This document shows positions 22,571 through 35,034 of a stretch of DNA of 64,000 nt, piece by piece; position 1 is the first letter of the stretch; every line of letters begins with the position of its first letter. The notes below the pieces were generated by a model. It saw only the letters and a list, made by a program, of their open reading frames with translations, did no database searches and was not told the origin of the DNA. The translations under genes were made by a program, and so were the position numbers. Source of the stretch: Chiridota heheva (lineage: Eukaryota; Echinodermata; Holothuroidea; Apodida; Chiridotidae); the NCBI GenBank assembly GCA_020152595.1, contig JAIGNY010003850.1, forward strand, positions 321,001 through 385,000. The letters are read 5' to 3'.

Positions 22571-23138
22571 TTTTTGGCAAATATATTCATATGCATTCGA
22601 AAGAGCATACTTTTAGAGCCAACTTAATACAAAAATCAGGTTGATATCATTTTCTGTTCAAGAAATATGAATTTTTAACAATTTCCCAATTGCATTTTAA
22701 ATTTTTGTACAGTATGATGAATTTGTGTTTCATGATGTCATAGCAGCAATTCCATTGCAAATGTTTATGTATTTCTTTGAATGTTAATTGGTTGTTTTTG
22801 TATGTTTAGAAACAATTTTCCAAAAGTTATTGAAGTAAAGGATATTTGGCAATGTATATATAAATATCTAATTTTCATCAATTAATTTTTCTAGCAGGTT
22901 TTACTAATAAATAGGGATGATATATTTTAATGAACTACATATTCTTTGTGGGAGAATGTGTTGCTGTAATGTCATACTGAGCCTTTTCCATTTCGTTTAT
23001 TGGCATTTTTTGTGAATTCAAAAATGAGAAAATATCTGGTAGGAATAACATATCAACATGATTTTTGGACTAAATTGTAGCTAAAATTGTTCTCTTTTCT
23101 TATGAAAGGTTACACAAAAACTGGGAATATTCCTTTAA
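22571..23138. mobile_element. Element E, copy 1 (contains the empty site for T)
   Basis: Sequence blocks CAGGTTGATATCAT, CCATTGCAAATGTTTATGTA, TCTAGCAGGTTTTA and GAATGTGTTGCTGT, and the end GGGAATATTCCTTTAA, are shared in order with the split copy at 32395-39298. Here GTAATGTCA (22966-22974) is present once with nothing inserted. It is non-coding. Confidence 0.7.
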
Positions 23139-23357
23139 GCCGCAAATTTTCAAGAAAACGTATGAAAGAATACATTCATTTTGAAGAATCTGAGATTGTG
23201 ATATCACAACTAGTCTGAATTCAGTCGTTTCTACACAAACTTTAAACTTAAAATATCTCCTTAATGGAATAAGATTTTTGAATGCATTCTTCACCACTTT
23301 TGTTTCTTTTAGTTCCTTATTCATATAAGATGAATTTGCTTGACCACTGAACTAATC

Positions 23358-24529
23358 TGGTTCAGCTAGAAGTTTGGGTCAGCATTGCCATTTTATGATG
23401 GCACCTCCTTACTTATGTTAACTTATTTCCTCAAATAACAATATTGTGTCAGTAGTACACAAATAAAACACAAACGGAATGTCATTACAAAAAACTTCAA
23501 TTCTACTTACAAAGTTTCAGATCTTGGAAATCCACACTTATTTGCACACAATTTAACCAAATATTCCGCCATGACCAAAACACCACTAAAGGAACTAAAG
23601 CATTTCCTCCATAGAATCTACTTTGTAATACTGAACAAAGGACACCAATACATGTGCATGCAGCCAAAAAGTATATCTACCAAAGCATAACAAAGTGTTT
23701 CTGTACATTTTAAGGTGTCCAACCCACGCTTGAACTTGATGAAATATATGGCGTCCACGGCGTTATCAATATTTCTAGTTAGGTATGTTAATGCTGCATC
23801 ATTTGGTCTTGCTTAGAAGCACAAATACAATGAATTCCACTTCAATGCTATAGCTTTATGCAAGTCTAATCTCTATTATTAATAGTTGAAAATACCTGCA
23901 ATGAATCCAGCTGAGCCCTCTTTGTGTGTTTTTGTTTTTGTTTTTTTGAATCCCGAGTGAGAATCACAGACGGGCCACTGGGGTCTAAAATAATAATCCA
24001 CCAATGCAAATAAGAATTTACCAATAAACAATCCAATTATCCTTTTGTTTAAATAAATGTTTTTTCATTAAATGAATCCTACTGTAATGTTGAATTCCTG
24101 TGTTTTTGCTCTTTTGGACAAATAATTTTTCCTAAACTTTTCATCTCGGTCCACAGAATGAAATAACAAGAACCAAAAGTGCTCTGTGGTTCCGATGCTT
24201 TTTCTTCCATCAGCTGATTGATTTGCAAAATTTGTATTAACTGTCATAACCAGGGGCATAGCGACCAGGAAAAAAAGAAGGGGGGGGGGGGGAGTGTCAC
24301 ACCACCAATCCACGATTTTTGTCAGGAAAATTGTGACTTTGTCGGGAATTTTTCACTGATCTTTCTTACAAGATAAACAATCGGAAATAAAAGCCATAAA
24401 AAAAATAGTCATGTCGGGGAAATTTGAACTTTGTTGGGATATTTAATTATTTATAACCTTACAAGAACAACCCTTTAAAAAAAGGCTGTCTTGGCATTTA
24501 ATTTTTTGTATGAATAGTAATAAAGAAAG
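23358..24529. other. No gene recognised; intron of the minus-strand gene
   Basis: AT-rich. A G-run with a MITE-like GGGGCATAGCGACCAGG end lies near 24252-24300. No exon was seen. Confidence 0.45.
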
Positions 24530-24935
24530 CAGTGGCGTGTCTTGGAGAAGGTGCTCGCCCCTTAAAAATATAATAGCCCCCACCCCCAAAAAAATATTCT
24601 TCAACTTCTGCAAAAGTTTCATTAATTTAAAGTTAATCTTTGTCAATTTTCGGAAAATCTTCATTTTGGGGGAAATTTCCTTGAAGCTCAAAGCTCTTTG
24701 GTGAAATTTTCTTCAATTTACAGGAAATTTTCTTCAATTTCCAGAAAAATTCTTAACTTTCCAGGAAAGCACTGTCAATTCGAGAAATTTTCAGGAAGTG
24801 TTGCCAAAATCGAACAAAATTTCCAACAATTTTATGCATTTTTCATCACTTTTATGTTAATATCACACTTTCATCAAAATAAAGCATGTATACAACCGGA
24901 AAATAAAACCCTTTTTCCTTACCTCCTACGCCTCT
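24530..24935. mobile_element. hAT-like MITE, CAGTGGCGTG family
   Basis: Left end CAGTGGCGTGTCTTGG, right end ..CCTCCTACGCCTCTG (inverted CAGAGGCGTAGGAGG). The interior is a string of GAAATTTTCttcaattt-like phrases, related to the insert at 16319-16612. No clear 8-bp duplication was found. Confidence 0.6.
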
Positions 24936-26265
24936 GTCCTCCCTAATCTGAAAACAGCCTTCAGGGGTCTTTTTTTTTTGGGGGGGGGGGAACTATGGGG
25001 GCGCTTCAGTTAGACACAGCCCTTAAAGAAAAAGAACAAACTTATGTAGGTTTTTATTCCTTATAAAATTAAATAGATACAATAAATAAAGACGATCTGC
25101 AACTTGGTTCTCCTGAATAAATTCTACACAAGCAGAATTTGACAGGTGGCAAGATTACAGTGTGCACGTGATGGATGCTTAAACATTTTCTTAAACCTAC
25201 TAACTCAGCTCTTTAAGTTTCAGGACCGCATCCAGTATAGTCTACAATCTGACCGTATTATACGCTATAGCCACTACATGGCTGCTATACAAGTACTGCA
25301 GGTATTGTCTACATGTAGCATGTATTGCATCAGGCTACAAAGTGAGGTGTATATCGCACTACATCTGGTGAGACTAGCCTCGTTCATTTTAAATAATATC
25401 ATTGCCCTTCACTATCTCTTTCTGACTCTTCAAAAAACATTTGTGTAATAAATATTTTCTATTATGTTTCTGAAACAGTAAAAATGTCTAAATAATACCA
25501 TTCTTTATATCACTTTTTAGACCTGGCTATTAAAATATTGGATTGGCACTGGAAGTGTTCAACTACATTCCTCACTGTTGCCAATTTACATGACTTATGC
25601 GAATAAAAACAACGTTATAAATTTCTATTATTAGCGTTGCTGAAATTGATTGTAGCATAGTAACCATTGAAATACAACCTTCAATAAATAGCACTTAATT
25701 TGAAGTCCATATTCTCTTCATTTAATATCAATTTAAAATATAGTTCTCAATTAAAAGATGGCGGATTTTGAGCATGGAGTTTACAATACTGGACCTGTCG
25801 CTTCCCAAGGGCCACGACAGAACAACAAAACTTCTTCAAGTCATGTTCATCGCTAATCAATGCACATTTAAATTTCTGTGTTCTCAATTGACAGAAGAAA
25901 AAAATATATATTCACATGATTAAACAGACACACACACACCAACTAACTCCTTGTCTGTACAAGACTGCAGATCTTGTTTTGAACTTGTTGAATTGACTGA
26001 TTGAATCAGGAAAGTGCAATTTGCACTTTCCTGATTAAATCACAATTGAAGCATGCAGTTGTCATTGTTTCAACCAGTGAGGCGAAAGGTAAGAGATCAG
26101 ACAACACCCTGTCCCTTATAACCATGGCAACTTGTGTCTGCTGCAAGTTGGGAGAGGATCTCCAAGTCCCACTTTTCATCAACTACATCAGTTTCATTTA
26201 TTCGAATGGTATGATCATAAAAATTCCTGGTATAACAATTACTAGAAAGTTTTGTCACGGTCAGG
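24936..26265. other. No gene recognised
   Basis: Mixed AT-rich DNA with a G-run near 24970-24990 and an inverted GAATCAGGAAAGTGCAAT / GCACTTTCCTGATT pair near 26004-26036, which could form a hairpin. No exon support. Confidence 0.45.
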
Positions 26266-26555
26266 ATGGAGGAAAAACGCAAAAAACCTGTCAGAACTAA
26301 GTAACAATGTGGACTGTGTAACCGACAATTTGATGATGACTATTTAAAAAACCGTAATGTGAAATACCATAAGGATCTATTTTCAAAAGGAGTGCATACA
26401 TATACCATTTGAAACTGTCAATGCCCCAGTTATTCCATTTGTGGCAGACGCAGCTGCATCAAGATTTGAAAAGAGCACGAAAGTTACGGAAGTCAGTACC
26501 AATGAAGCTCATCATTTTACCTGTAGGCCTACCAAGTACCAGCAGGACCCAGACT
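26266..26555 (+). pseudogene. Decayed zinc-finger-like coding fragment
   Basis: From ATG at 26266 the frame reads a Lys/Arg-rich start, a TAA, then QCGLCNRQFDDDYLKNRNVK followed by a His, a C-x2-C..H arrangement like the N-terminal finger of some transposase-related proteins. After a frame change it continues ECIHIPFETVNAPVIPFVAD. At least one stop and one frameshift are needed, so it is non-functional. Which element or gene it came from is unknown. Confidence 0.3.
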
Positions 26556-26670
26556 GGGGATGTTGAGGCAGAAATCCTTACTGAAGCAAGAGAGGATCCT
26601 CCCAGAAAGTCTCAAACTGATGTCGTGAATGAGGTGTTGCTATTATTTAGTTAAGAATTTCATACAACAA

Positions 26671-26951
26671 CAGACCTGCCAACCTTTAGAATCACCAAAC
26701 TGTATACTGGAACTACAAAAGTTGTATTTTTGATAAAAAAAACTGTACTCTTTAAACAAAATGTACAAAACAAAGGTTTACTGTGGGTGAAAGAAATTAC
26801 CACTGTACTTTCAGTTTCTCTTATTGTACGAATCTGAATCTAAATCGGTTAAGTCAGCAAAATCAATCCTTCAAGAGGACATGAACGCCAACCGAGCATA
26901 AAAAGTATGAGTAAAAAAAATAAAGAAAAATAATATTAAAAAAATAAAATA

Positions 26952-26982
<31 letters not shown>

Positions 26983-27068
26983 GTATTCTGGTGCCAAAAA
27001 ACGTACAATTGTATTCTCAACATTTTCCTGTATTAAATACAGCAAAATCGTACTAGTTGGCAGGTCTG
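26671..27068. mobile_element. MITE-C copy 1, perfect 6-bp target duplication
   Basis: Terminal inverted repeats CAGACCTGCCAAC / GTTGGCAGGTCTG bound 398 bp. CAACAA flanks both ends exactly (26665-26670 and 27069-27074). The interior holds AAAACTGTACTCTTTAAACA, a long A/T-rich run, and TTTTCCTGTATTAAATACAG. A longer version lies at 38408-39011. Confidence 0.85.
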
Positions 27069-27187
27069 CAACAATGGCTTCCATCATTAATTGTGAACAA
27101 GCTGACTGGTACAAGATAAAGTCAACAAGAGTGTTTGTAGAGATAACCTAAAACTAAATATTTGTGGGTCAATAGTGACGAGAAAAA

Positions 27188-27765
27188 CAATTAAAAAATG
27201 TATTTTGCATGTTTTTACTTCTTCTGTAGTTCATAACAAATGGTACCTAAATGAATGTCAGTGTTTCAGTTTTAAAACAAAAAAGTTCCCATGAAAAATG
27301 GAAACGCATAGGGGCCTAAATGGTTAAGTTTCCATGCTATTTTGGGGTGATATTACTGTGTAAATCTGTGTTGATTTTAGATAAAATATCAGCCATAAAA
27401 TGCCTAAAATTGCAGAGCTCCGGGGGGGCTTCGCCCCTGGACCCCACTAGAGGCCCTAAAGGCGGGCTTCTAGACCCCATGCCATTTGGGAACAACAATT
27501 AAAAAATGTATTTTGCATTTTTTCTTCTTCTGTAGTTCATAACAAATGGTACCTACATGAACGTCAGTCGGTGTTTCAGTCTTTAAACAAAAAGTCCCCA
27601 TGAAAAATGGAAATGTATAGGGACCTAAATAGTTCAGTTTCCATGCTGTTTTGGGGTGATATTGGCGTATAAATCTGTATTGATTTTAGATCAAAGATCA
27701 GCTACAAAATGGCTAAAATCGCAGAGCTTCCGGGAGTAGAACTTCACCCCTGGACACCATGGTCA
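27188..27765 (+). repeat. ~306-bp direct tandem duplication
   Basis: ACAATTAAAAAATGTATTTT begins both units (27188 and 27494). Both continue through TTCATAACAAATGGTACCTA, CATGAAAAATGGAAA and TTTTGGGGTGATATT to GCAGAGCTYCGGG. Neither encodes a recognisable protein. Confidence 0.8.
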
Positions 27766-27949
27766 TGTCATTGCATATCATGAAATATTTGTATCACGAT
27801 ATTTATTCATAAGCCACACCCACCATGCAGATCAATAAAAATGTTGACAACATTAGCATTTGCACAATAATTAACAACATTATCATAGCAAGTATGATGC
27901 AAAAACGGTTGCTCATTTATCCTATTTCAAGAATTTGTCGGTAAGCCCG

Positions 27950-28500
27950 GCGTACTCATTAATATTCATGACATCACTACCACAACATTAGAACATATGT
28001 ACAGACCATGACCCATCTGTGTACGACATATGGCATAAATCCAATATACCGTTCATAAGATACAGTATGGTGTTTACATCCTTCAGCACACACACACACC
28101 CACACACACACACACCCACACATTAAGCCACGCCTACCATGCATATTAATGACATCTGTTGATAACACAAGCATGTACACAATAACCAACAATATCATCA
28201 TGCCCAATATGATGCAAAACGGACATACACTTGCTTTTAATCACTTTTTCAACATTTTCACTTAAGCCCTGCCCATTTCTACGTTTCGTCCCGCCTACTA
28301 AATAATATGCATGACATCACTGTCAAAAACAATAGGGCACATCTACGGACCATGGGCTATATGTGTACAACATATAAGATGAATCCACTGTATCGTATAG
28401 AGATATCGCGTTTACAAACTGGTCGTTACAAACACACACCACCCACACACACACCCATACCCACATACACATATACAGAACACACACACACCATTATCAC
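27950..28500 (+). repeat. Diverged direct repeat with CA-rich tails
   Basis: Two ~170-bp blocks, at ~27955-28120 and ~28295-28470, share ATGACATCACT, CATGACCCATCTGTGTAC / CATGGGCTATATGTGTAC and ACACACACACC tails. Confidence 0.65.
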
Positions 28501-28505
28501 TGCAT

Positions 28506-28645
28506 ACCGTATTTTCTCTAATAAACGCCCCCTCTAGGTCCTACTTTTAGGATGCTATGGCATCAGAAAAGGCTGTAAGTCGAACGTAAACAGAAAATAT
28601 GCAAAAAGTATATTCCATTAATAATCCATATAATGTTAGCTTTGC
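28506..28645 (-). mobile_element. Element G, partial copy
   Basis: ACCGTATTTTCTCTAATAAA, CGCCCCC, AAAAGGCTGTAAGTCGAACG and TATATTCCATTAATAATCCA are the reverse complement of the insert at 50005-50288 in LINE-B, in the same order. Only part of that insert is represented. Confidence 0.65.
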
Positions 28646-29551
28646 CTAAAATCAAATAAAATTAAAGGCATTTATAGAGAAAATGGACTGATGTGGCATC
28701 AACACCGAAACCATGCAATACTATAATGTTAGCTTTGATCAAATAAAATTAAAGGTATATGGACATGTAACGGCAACATGAACTAAGTTACTTTAAAATC
28801 TATCACAAAACCATCATAGTAGCAAACAATTTCATTAAAATCAATTAAACAATGACCCCTTTACAGCGTTTTTACATCTCAAGGATCAATTTGCATATTT
28901 TATGCAAAATTTGTTATGTTCTACAAAGGAACCCAAACCCCAAGCTTGATCTAACAAGGGGCAGTGCTTGATTTATTGAGGAGCACATTAATGTGCATGC
29001 GAAGCGCTGCATCTTTTAGGGTGGGGTCCAGGGGCCTCTTAAGGCTTAATCATACCTCAGAATGAAACTATTCTGACTGATTAGGTCCCATTCATGAGCC
29101 AAAGAGGACAATTTCTTATGTTATTGTTATCATTCTGTGTTCTGTATCTATGTAAGGTATTTCATTTATGAGGTTAAATAAGATTACTAAGTTTTAAAAG
29201 AATTATTTTTCAATTTGAAGTCTTTTTTTCTGAGGGCAGGTTGAGCCAAAATGGGGCAGGGTGGGCCAAAAGAGGGACTGAGAGGGGCAGGACATGGCAG
29301 GGTGGAGCCGCCCCTCTGACAGAGCAAATCTAGAGCACTGCAACCTATGCATTTTTTTGTGTAAATTCTTTGTTTTTAGTGTCTGTAGATCATAATGTTT
29401 GAAGTGGTGCTGTAGCACCAATTCTGACCTAACGTTTCTGAGCCTTTGCCACGCGCCACGCCCCTAACAAAATTCTAGTTGGAATAGACTTTCTTATAAT
29501 TCTCACTGACTATAAACATTTAGGAAAGAAACTTAAAGAATTATGTCTTAC
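28646..29551. other. No gene recognised; intron
   Basis: AT-rich with patches such as GGTGGGGTCCAGGGGCC (29020-29040) that recur in dispersed repeats elsewhere (27425-27450, 53215-53225). No exon seen. Confidence 0.45.
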
Positions 29552-29681
29552 CTGAAAAATGAACACATAGCAAGAATGAAAGACAGAGATACTACACATC
29601 CCAAGAAAGAGCTGACACCATGCACCACTCCAGGAGTCACATGTCCGGCCCCTGGACCCACCAATCCAGAGCCTTTGTATC
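29552..29681 (-). CDS. Internal coding exon: transmembrane helix of the membrane protein
   Basis: Acceptor (T-rich tract, then TTCATAATCCAG) and donor CAG|GTAAGA frame a 130-nt exon. It starts by completing a Gly codon and reads YKGSGLVGPGAGHVTPGVVH, then a ~24-residue hydrophobic run (GVSSFLGCVVSLSFILAMCSFF). It leaves two bases (AG) that join the G of exon 21327-21462 into Arg. The membrane helix is therefore followed at once by RKFRRGRR. This phase agreement and the logical topology (Gly/Pro-rich stalk, helix, basic anchor) are the main reasons for calling these exons one gene. Confidence 0.65.
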
Positions 29682-30010
29682 CTGGATTATGAAGATGGCA
29701 CAAGAAAAATGAAAAAAAAAAAAAATTGCTTTCACTAAGTTTTTCTACATAATTAAATCAATACTGTACATAATATAAATGCGAAAGAAAATTCACGAGA
29801 ATGTTTCATTAATAAATTAAGTGCAATACAGATTTTCACTCATTTGATTTCATGTAAATAATCTGAAGTTTAAACATACCTTCTGATTATTTACAAGATG
29901 TTATTTGGTAATTTCACTCAGCAATGTATATTAATAGATATTCCCAAGGAATATAAACTGTTGGAAAAAATTGTATTTCCTGAAAAATTTTCTTCGCAAG
30001 AAAGAACTAC

Positions 30011-30180
30011 TACAATAGTAAGAACTACTTCACAATAGTAAGAACTACTTCACAATAGTAAGAACTACTTCACAATAGTAAGAACTACTTCACAATAGTA
30101 AGAACTACTTCACAATAGTAAGAACTACTTCACAATAGTAAGAACTACTTCACAACAGTAAGAACTACTTCACAATAATA
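30011..30180 (+). repeat. 22-bp tandem repeat, ~7-8 units
   Basis: Unit CACAATAGTAAGAACTACTT plus CA, almost perfect, with a CACAACAG variant near the right end. It lies in the intron just upstream (in minus-strand sense) of the membrane-helix exon. Confidence 0.9.
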
Positions 30181-31079
30181 AGAATCCAGGTTTAAATCTA
30201 TTTTTTACTGCCTTGCAAAGTTCTACTATATGTAGCAATGAAATACCTTTTCTCACAATTCCCACACCTTCTCCAGACTCCTAATAAACAAATTAATTAC
30301 TTTAAAATCTACATTCCATCTGGTCCAAAACAAAAGGATTTTTAAGACAAGATTGAAAATAATCACTTGCTTACTTTTTAACCTCGAAAACTTCACTGTT
30401 CTTTTGTTTTATTGGCAATAACAGAGTATTTTGGATTAATACTTCTAGCAAAACATGCAATCCTGATCAATGATCTCAGTTTACAGAAGATAACAATAAA
30501 AGTAATTGTCAGTCACAATACAACACATTCCAACTCCACAATCCTGGTAATTGTACCCCAAAAACAAAGGGTGAGTAAGGTTGTATCCTTGGTAACTTCC
30601 AGGTTCACTAGACGCCCTTTTGACTCTGCACAGTTTTTGAATGCTACGCTCAGGTTTTGTAGTGCAGTTCCACAATAATATTTAAAGTCCTGACAGAAGA
30701 AGAAGACTTGAATGCAATTTATACAGTAAAATGGACAAGTGCAGTTTCAAGTACACAGCACCCATAACTTGTGTCCAGAACATCCATTATCATTCCTATC
30801 TGGACCATGCTAATTGATGGCTATCTGTTGACCTATATTGACACTTACATTTGAACCTCAAACACTTGATACAATATGTCAACACTGCAATTCTAGATTT
30901 ATTATGGGCATGGCACTTCAATTGTTTACAGAAGGGAACTCTAAAGCAGGTGGCCAATGAGGGTTGGTGCTGCATGACTGATTTCAGCAGGGTAGAGGTG
31001 GGGGTGGGCCTAGACAAGATTGATTTTTGTCCTAACAAACTCATAAAAAATGTATGACCCACACCAACTTATTTTCAAA
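30181..31079. other. No gene recognised
   Basis: Unremarkable AT-rich sequence with short frames on both strands and no splice or motif support. Confidence 0.45.
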
Positions 31080-31390
31080 GTCATTTGTAAAGGGAAAGGG
31101 GGAAGGGGTAGGGGAAGGTAGAAGGGGAAAGGGGGAAAGGAGAGGAGTGGAAAGGAGGAAAGGGGGAGGAAGGGAAACATTTTGTAAAATCATTTGAAAT
31201 TTTGGAACAAATTGGCAACATTTCATGACAACTGAGGAAGAAAAAAAATCCCTAAAATGAAGTAAATTTTCAGAAAATTAAAAACTTCCCGAAAATTGAA
31301 GGAAATGAAGAATATTTCTGGAAAATTGAAGCAAATTTAACAAAAATGAAGGAAATTCCCAAAAATACAGAATATTCAAAAATTTGTTTT
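31080..31390. mobile_element. GA-rich tract plus MITE interior fragment
   Basis: A purine run of GGGAAAGGGGGAAGGGG type (31090-31172) precedes CCCGAAAATTGAAGGAAA and related phrases, the same interior vocabulary as the hAT-like MITEs at 16319 and 24530. Ends are not definable. Confidence 0.5.
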
Positions 31391-32394
31391 AATCATGCAC
31401 ACTTCGGAATAAGAAAAATATGTGAAGGGACTTTTACACTTTAGAATAGATTCGTCAGATGCTTATTATTAATGCCACTGGATTTGTACTTTCCCCAACT
31501 GGATTTTTATCTACATCCATGATTTCACCTTCCCGGTTGCAAACTTTCTTTTGCTTGGGATGTAGTAAAACAAAATTTAAGACTTTCAAAATTCAAGAAA
31601 ATTTTACTCAAAAATGAGATTGAGATTTCTCAAAGAGAAGCAAGCAACATTTGATGGAAACATAATTTTCCAGTTCAATTTTTTTTTTGTAGGTGGTTCT
31701 TTCCACCTGAAGGGTGACCCTTCCTATGGCCCTGATGGCTTGTGGAGTAGGGGATGCTGTACATATTTTTATTTTTTTCTTTTCTAGATATAGTACAATG
31801 CTAAAACATCTGTGAAATGAGAAAGACGATGGCCCTTTTTCATTTTTTTGACTTTCCAGAAATAAATCTAGGCCCCTAGTTTCGCTTTTTCCCTAGGGGT
31901 GCTCCACCCTGCTCCTTTTCACTAAGCACTCTATATTTTGTTCACAAAAACATACTTTTAAGAACTATTTTGCCTTCTTTTCATTCTGATTTAAATTCCC
32001 CAATTGATGCTTTATAAATGCTATGTTTGGTCAGCGACACCCTGCCCCTTTCTAAATCAAGCTCTAAATGTTTAAGAAACATAATTTTTTGCAATTAACA
32101 AATTTCATCTGGAAGATTTGGGGAGGAATTTGTCAATTGCATTTGTCCACTAACACCCTACACCTATCTATTTACATGTGGCTAATCCCCCCAAGCTAAA
32201 GTGGCTACAAATTTCCGAGCAAAAAAGTAATACAATTTTATTTCAAATGAAACTACATCAAAGAAAATAATTGAAACACTAACAAAATGTTGAGCTTTCT
32301 TAAAGTAGAACATCAAGTAAACAATAATTATGCTTTTGGGGTTGGCAGAAATGGACAGAAACTGTTTAAAATTGAAGTCATTCTTAAGGCACTA
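31391..32394. other. No gene recognised
   Basis: AT-rich sequence leading to element E; no exon or element end identified. Confidence 0.45.
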
Positions 32395-32788
32395 TTAAAG
32401 GATTTCATATTCTCATGGTTTTCTGTCAAATTTTATTTAAAAGATCATACATTTAGAGCCAATTTGTACACAAATCAGGTTGATATCATATTCCGTTCAG
32501 TGGATTTTTAAATTTTTAAATTGCATTTTAAAGTTTTTGCATTTGAATTTGTTTTTGTACAAGTCCATTGCAAATGTTTATGTATTTCATTGAACGTTAA
32601 TCGGTTGTTTCTGTATGATTAAAAACAATTTCCCAAAAGTTATTGAAGTAGGGTATATTTGGCAATGTATATAAATACTTAACTTTCATCAATTTATATT
32701 TCTAGCAGGTTTTATCAATAAAAAAGGATGATAGATTTTAATGAAACATCAACATCAACTTTGTGGAGAATGTGTTGCTGTGATGTAA

Positions 32789-33970
32789 ACCAGGAGCCCA
32801 GACAGTTTATTCAGCTGAAAAATTACAAAAGGTTTTAATGTCAGGTCATGTCCATCTGGACCCAGGACTCACTAATCAATGTTGTTGCTGGGTCACATCC
32901 TGTACCAGTAGCCAGGGGGCACAAGATAGGGGGCCAAAAATTATTCAGCCGAAGAGATACAAGGAGAAAATTTGTTGGATTATGCTCCCTTCAGTGACCC
33001 TTTTTTAAATAAAGGTTGGAAACAGTTGAAATAAAAGGTTTTTGGTTTTAGATTGAAATAGAAGGTTTATGCCTGAATAAATTTTCCAAGGACATATTCT
33101 GGGGCAAAAGGCGATAGCCTTAACATGAAAATGGGTCCCTACTTTTTAAAGAGAACAGTTATTCATTAAAAAAATACATGGCTAAAATGAAATTTCTTCT
33201 TCTTTAAAAATAAAGGTTTTTAAAGATTTTAAAGGTTATTTTGGAACCATTCAATTTGATAAAGGGTTTCAGCCCTGTTATAAGTACCCAATGGACATGA
33301 CAGCAACTTATGCCTGTACCAGGACCCAGACAGTAACCTTAAAGGGGGCCCCTCAAGCCATTTATTCAGCCTAAAAGATACATGGATGAATCTTCTTCTA
33401 TTAGAACCATTATACCTTGGAAATCACATAAATACAAATAAAGCAACTTCATCCTGTACCAGGGACCAGACAGTAGCCTTAAAGGGCCCCTGTCCCTCAA
33501 CTCATTTATTCAGCCTAAAAGATACATGGATGAATTTTCTTTATAGAACTACTGTACCTTGGGGTCACAAAAATACAATGACAGCAACTTTATTCTGTAC
33601 CAGTGGACCAGACAGTAGCCTTAAAGGGCCACTGTCCCTATTAACTAATTTAATTAGCCTAAAAGATACATGGATGAAACCATTTTCCTTTAACCATTAT
33701 ACCGGAGGTCACAAAATGTCAATGACAGCAATTGATTTTGTACCAGGGACCAGACAGTAGCCTTAAAGGACCTATACATAGTGTGTTATTAAGTCGAAAA
33801 GATACATGGATCAATTTTCTTCCATTTGAGGTTTTATGCATGCTTGTTGCAATGATACCACTGTCAGCTACTTTGCCCTGTATTAGGACCCAAACAGTAA
33901 TCATTAAGGGTTGAATGGCCCTACAGATAATTGAGTTGAAGCTATACGTGGGTAACACTTTTACGGAACT
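32789..33970 (+). repeat. Left inverted arm of T with ~140-bp tandem subrepeats
   Basis: Subrepeats start at about 33313, 33453, 33595, 33738 and 33877, each with CCTGTACCAGGACCCAGACA, GTAGCCTTAAAGG, TTATTCAGCCTAAAAGATAC and ATGGATGAA. The outermost segment is a related but more diverged unit. Short frames here are by-products. Confidence 0.8.
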
Positions 33971-34246
33971 ATTGCACCATTACTTAACAAAAATACGAAA
34001 TTATTGTTACCAAGACATGGTCGGAAGATACAGGAACCCTTTAACGAAGTAAAATTTTTGATGAAAACAACATTCTGACAAATTACTTCAGTGGTAAAAA
34101 ATTTATTGAAAGTGTAACTTTTAACTTTCAAAAATATGGTTTTCTCTTACAACAGAAGAAAATAAAAGTGTGCCCAAAGTGAACGTGGATGTAGGCATTA
34201 TTTACAACAAATTGTATGCCTGTTATAATAAAAGAAATAAAGAATA

Positions 34247-35022
34247 CCCAAAGCTGGGTGGGTCAGTTTTGCTTGAACTATTAACAACTCTAGATTGAAC
34301 TGTTTTGTTTGCTTTTGGAGGGGAGAGGGGAGAGGGTGGCTGGAGTTAATGTGTTAGAAATCAATTTCAAAAAACGAAATAATTGTACTGTTTGCAATGA
34401 TAAAGGAAGCATAATAAATCTTTTATTTGTGCTTGATAAATAAGTTGTGGGTATGGTTTTTGATAAATATGATTTTTTTCATCTCACGGTGAATTATGAA
34501 TGAAGCATTTGTGTTTGACAAATATTTCCAAAAAATAAATAAATATTAATTGCCCAAAGCTGGGTGGGTAAGTTTTGTTTAAACTATTAACAACTCTAAA
34601 TTGAGCAACTGTTTTGTTTCTTTCTTGAGGGGAGGGGTGGGGGGATGGAGGCTGATGGTGAGGGTGTTAAAGGCAATGCTATGAAGTTATTTTGAAGATG
34701 AGCATTTTTTGTACCCTCCATGATTTTTGAGTTGAAAGCCTCTCCCTCTTCATGTCCAAACCTATCAAATAGAAGCTAGAGAATGGTTGTGTATATATTC
34801 TAGCATTCAAGCAACCTTACCCCTAAATATTGATATTCTTTACAGTCTTAGAAAATAACAAGAAAATAAAATAATTTTGTGTGTTTGCATTAATATAGTA
34901 AACATAATAAATCCTTTGTCTGTACTTGGCGAATAAGTTGTTGGTATGGTTTATGTTAAATAAGATTTTTTCATCTCACAGTAGTATTAATGAATTATGA
35001 ATGAAGCATTTTGGTTTTAGCC
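34247..35022 (+). repeat. Direct repeat inside T, 306-bp offset
   Basis: CCCAAAGCTGGGTGGGT opens both units (34247 and 34553). Both share ACTATTAACAACTCTA, ATAATAAATC and TGAATTATGAATGAAGCATT. The second unit is longer by an internal insertion of roughly 165 bp. Confidence 0.75.
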
Positions 35023-35034
35023 ATTTATAAAACT

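Larger units (their letters stand above)
21946..23357. mobile_element. MITE-A copy 4, interrupted by three nested elements
   Basis: The left arm (TAAAGGATTAGTTCAAAG..) and centre match copy 2 up to about 22245. The middle (TATATCCAATGG) reappears after a LINE-B fragment. The right arm resumes at about 23139 and ends ..CTTGACCACTGAACTAATC near 23357. Removal of the inserts restores the element order seen in copy 2. Confidence 0.7.

Noticed and set aside
33386-33760. 124-codon plus frame in the left arm of T
   Set aside because: It reads through ~140-bp subrepeats of a transposon arm and is not conserved between units.
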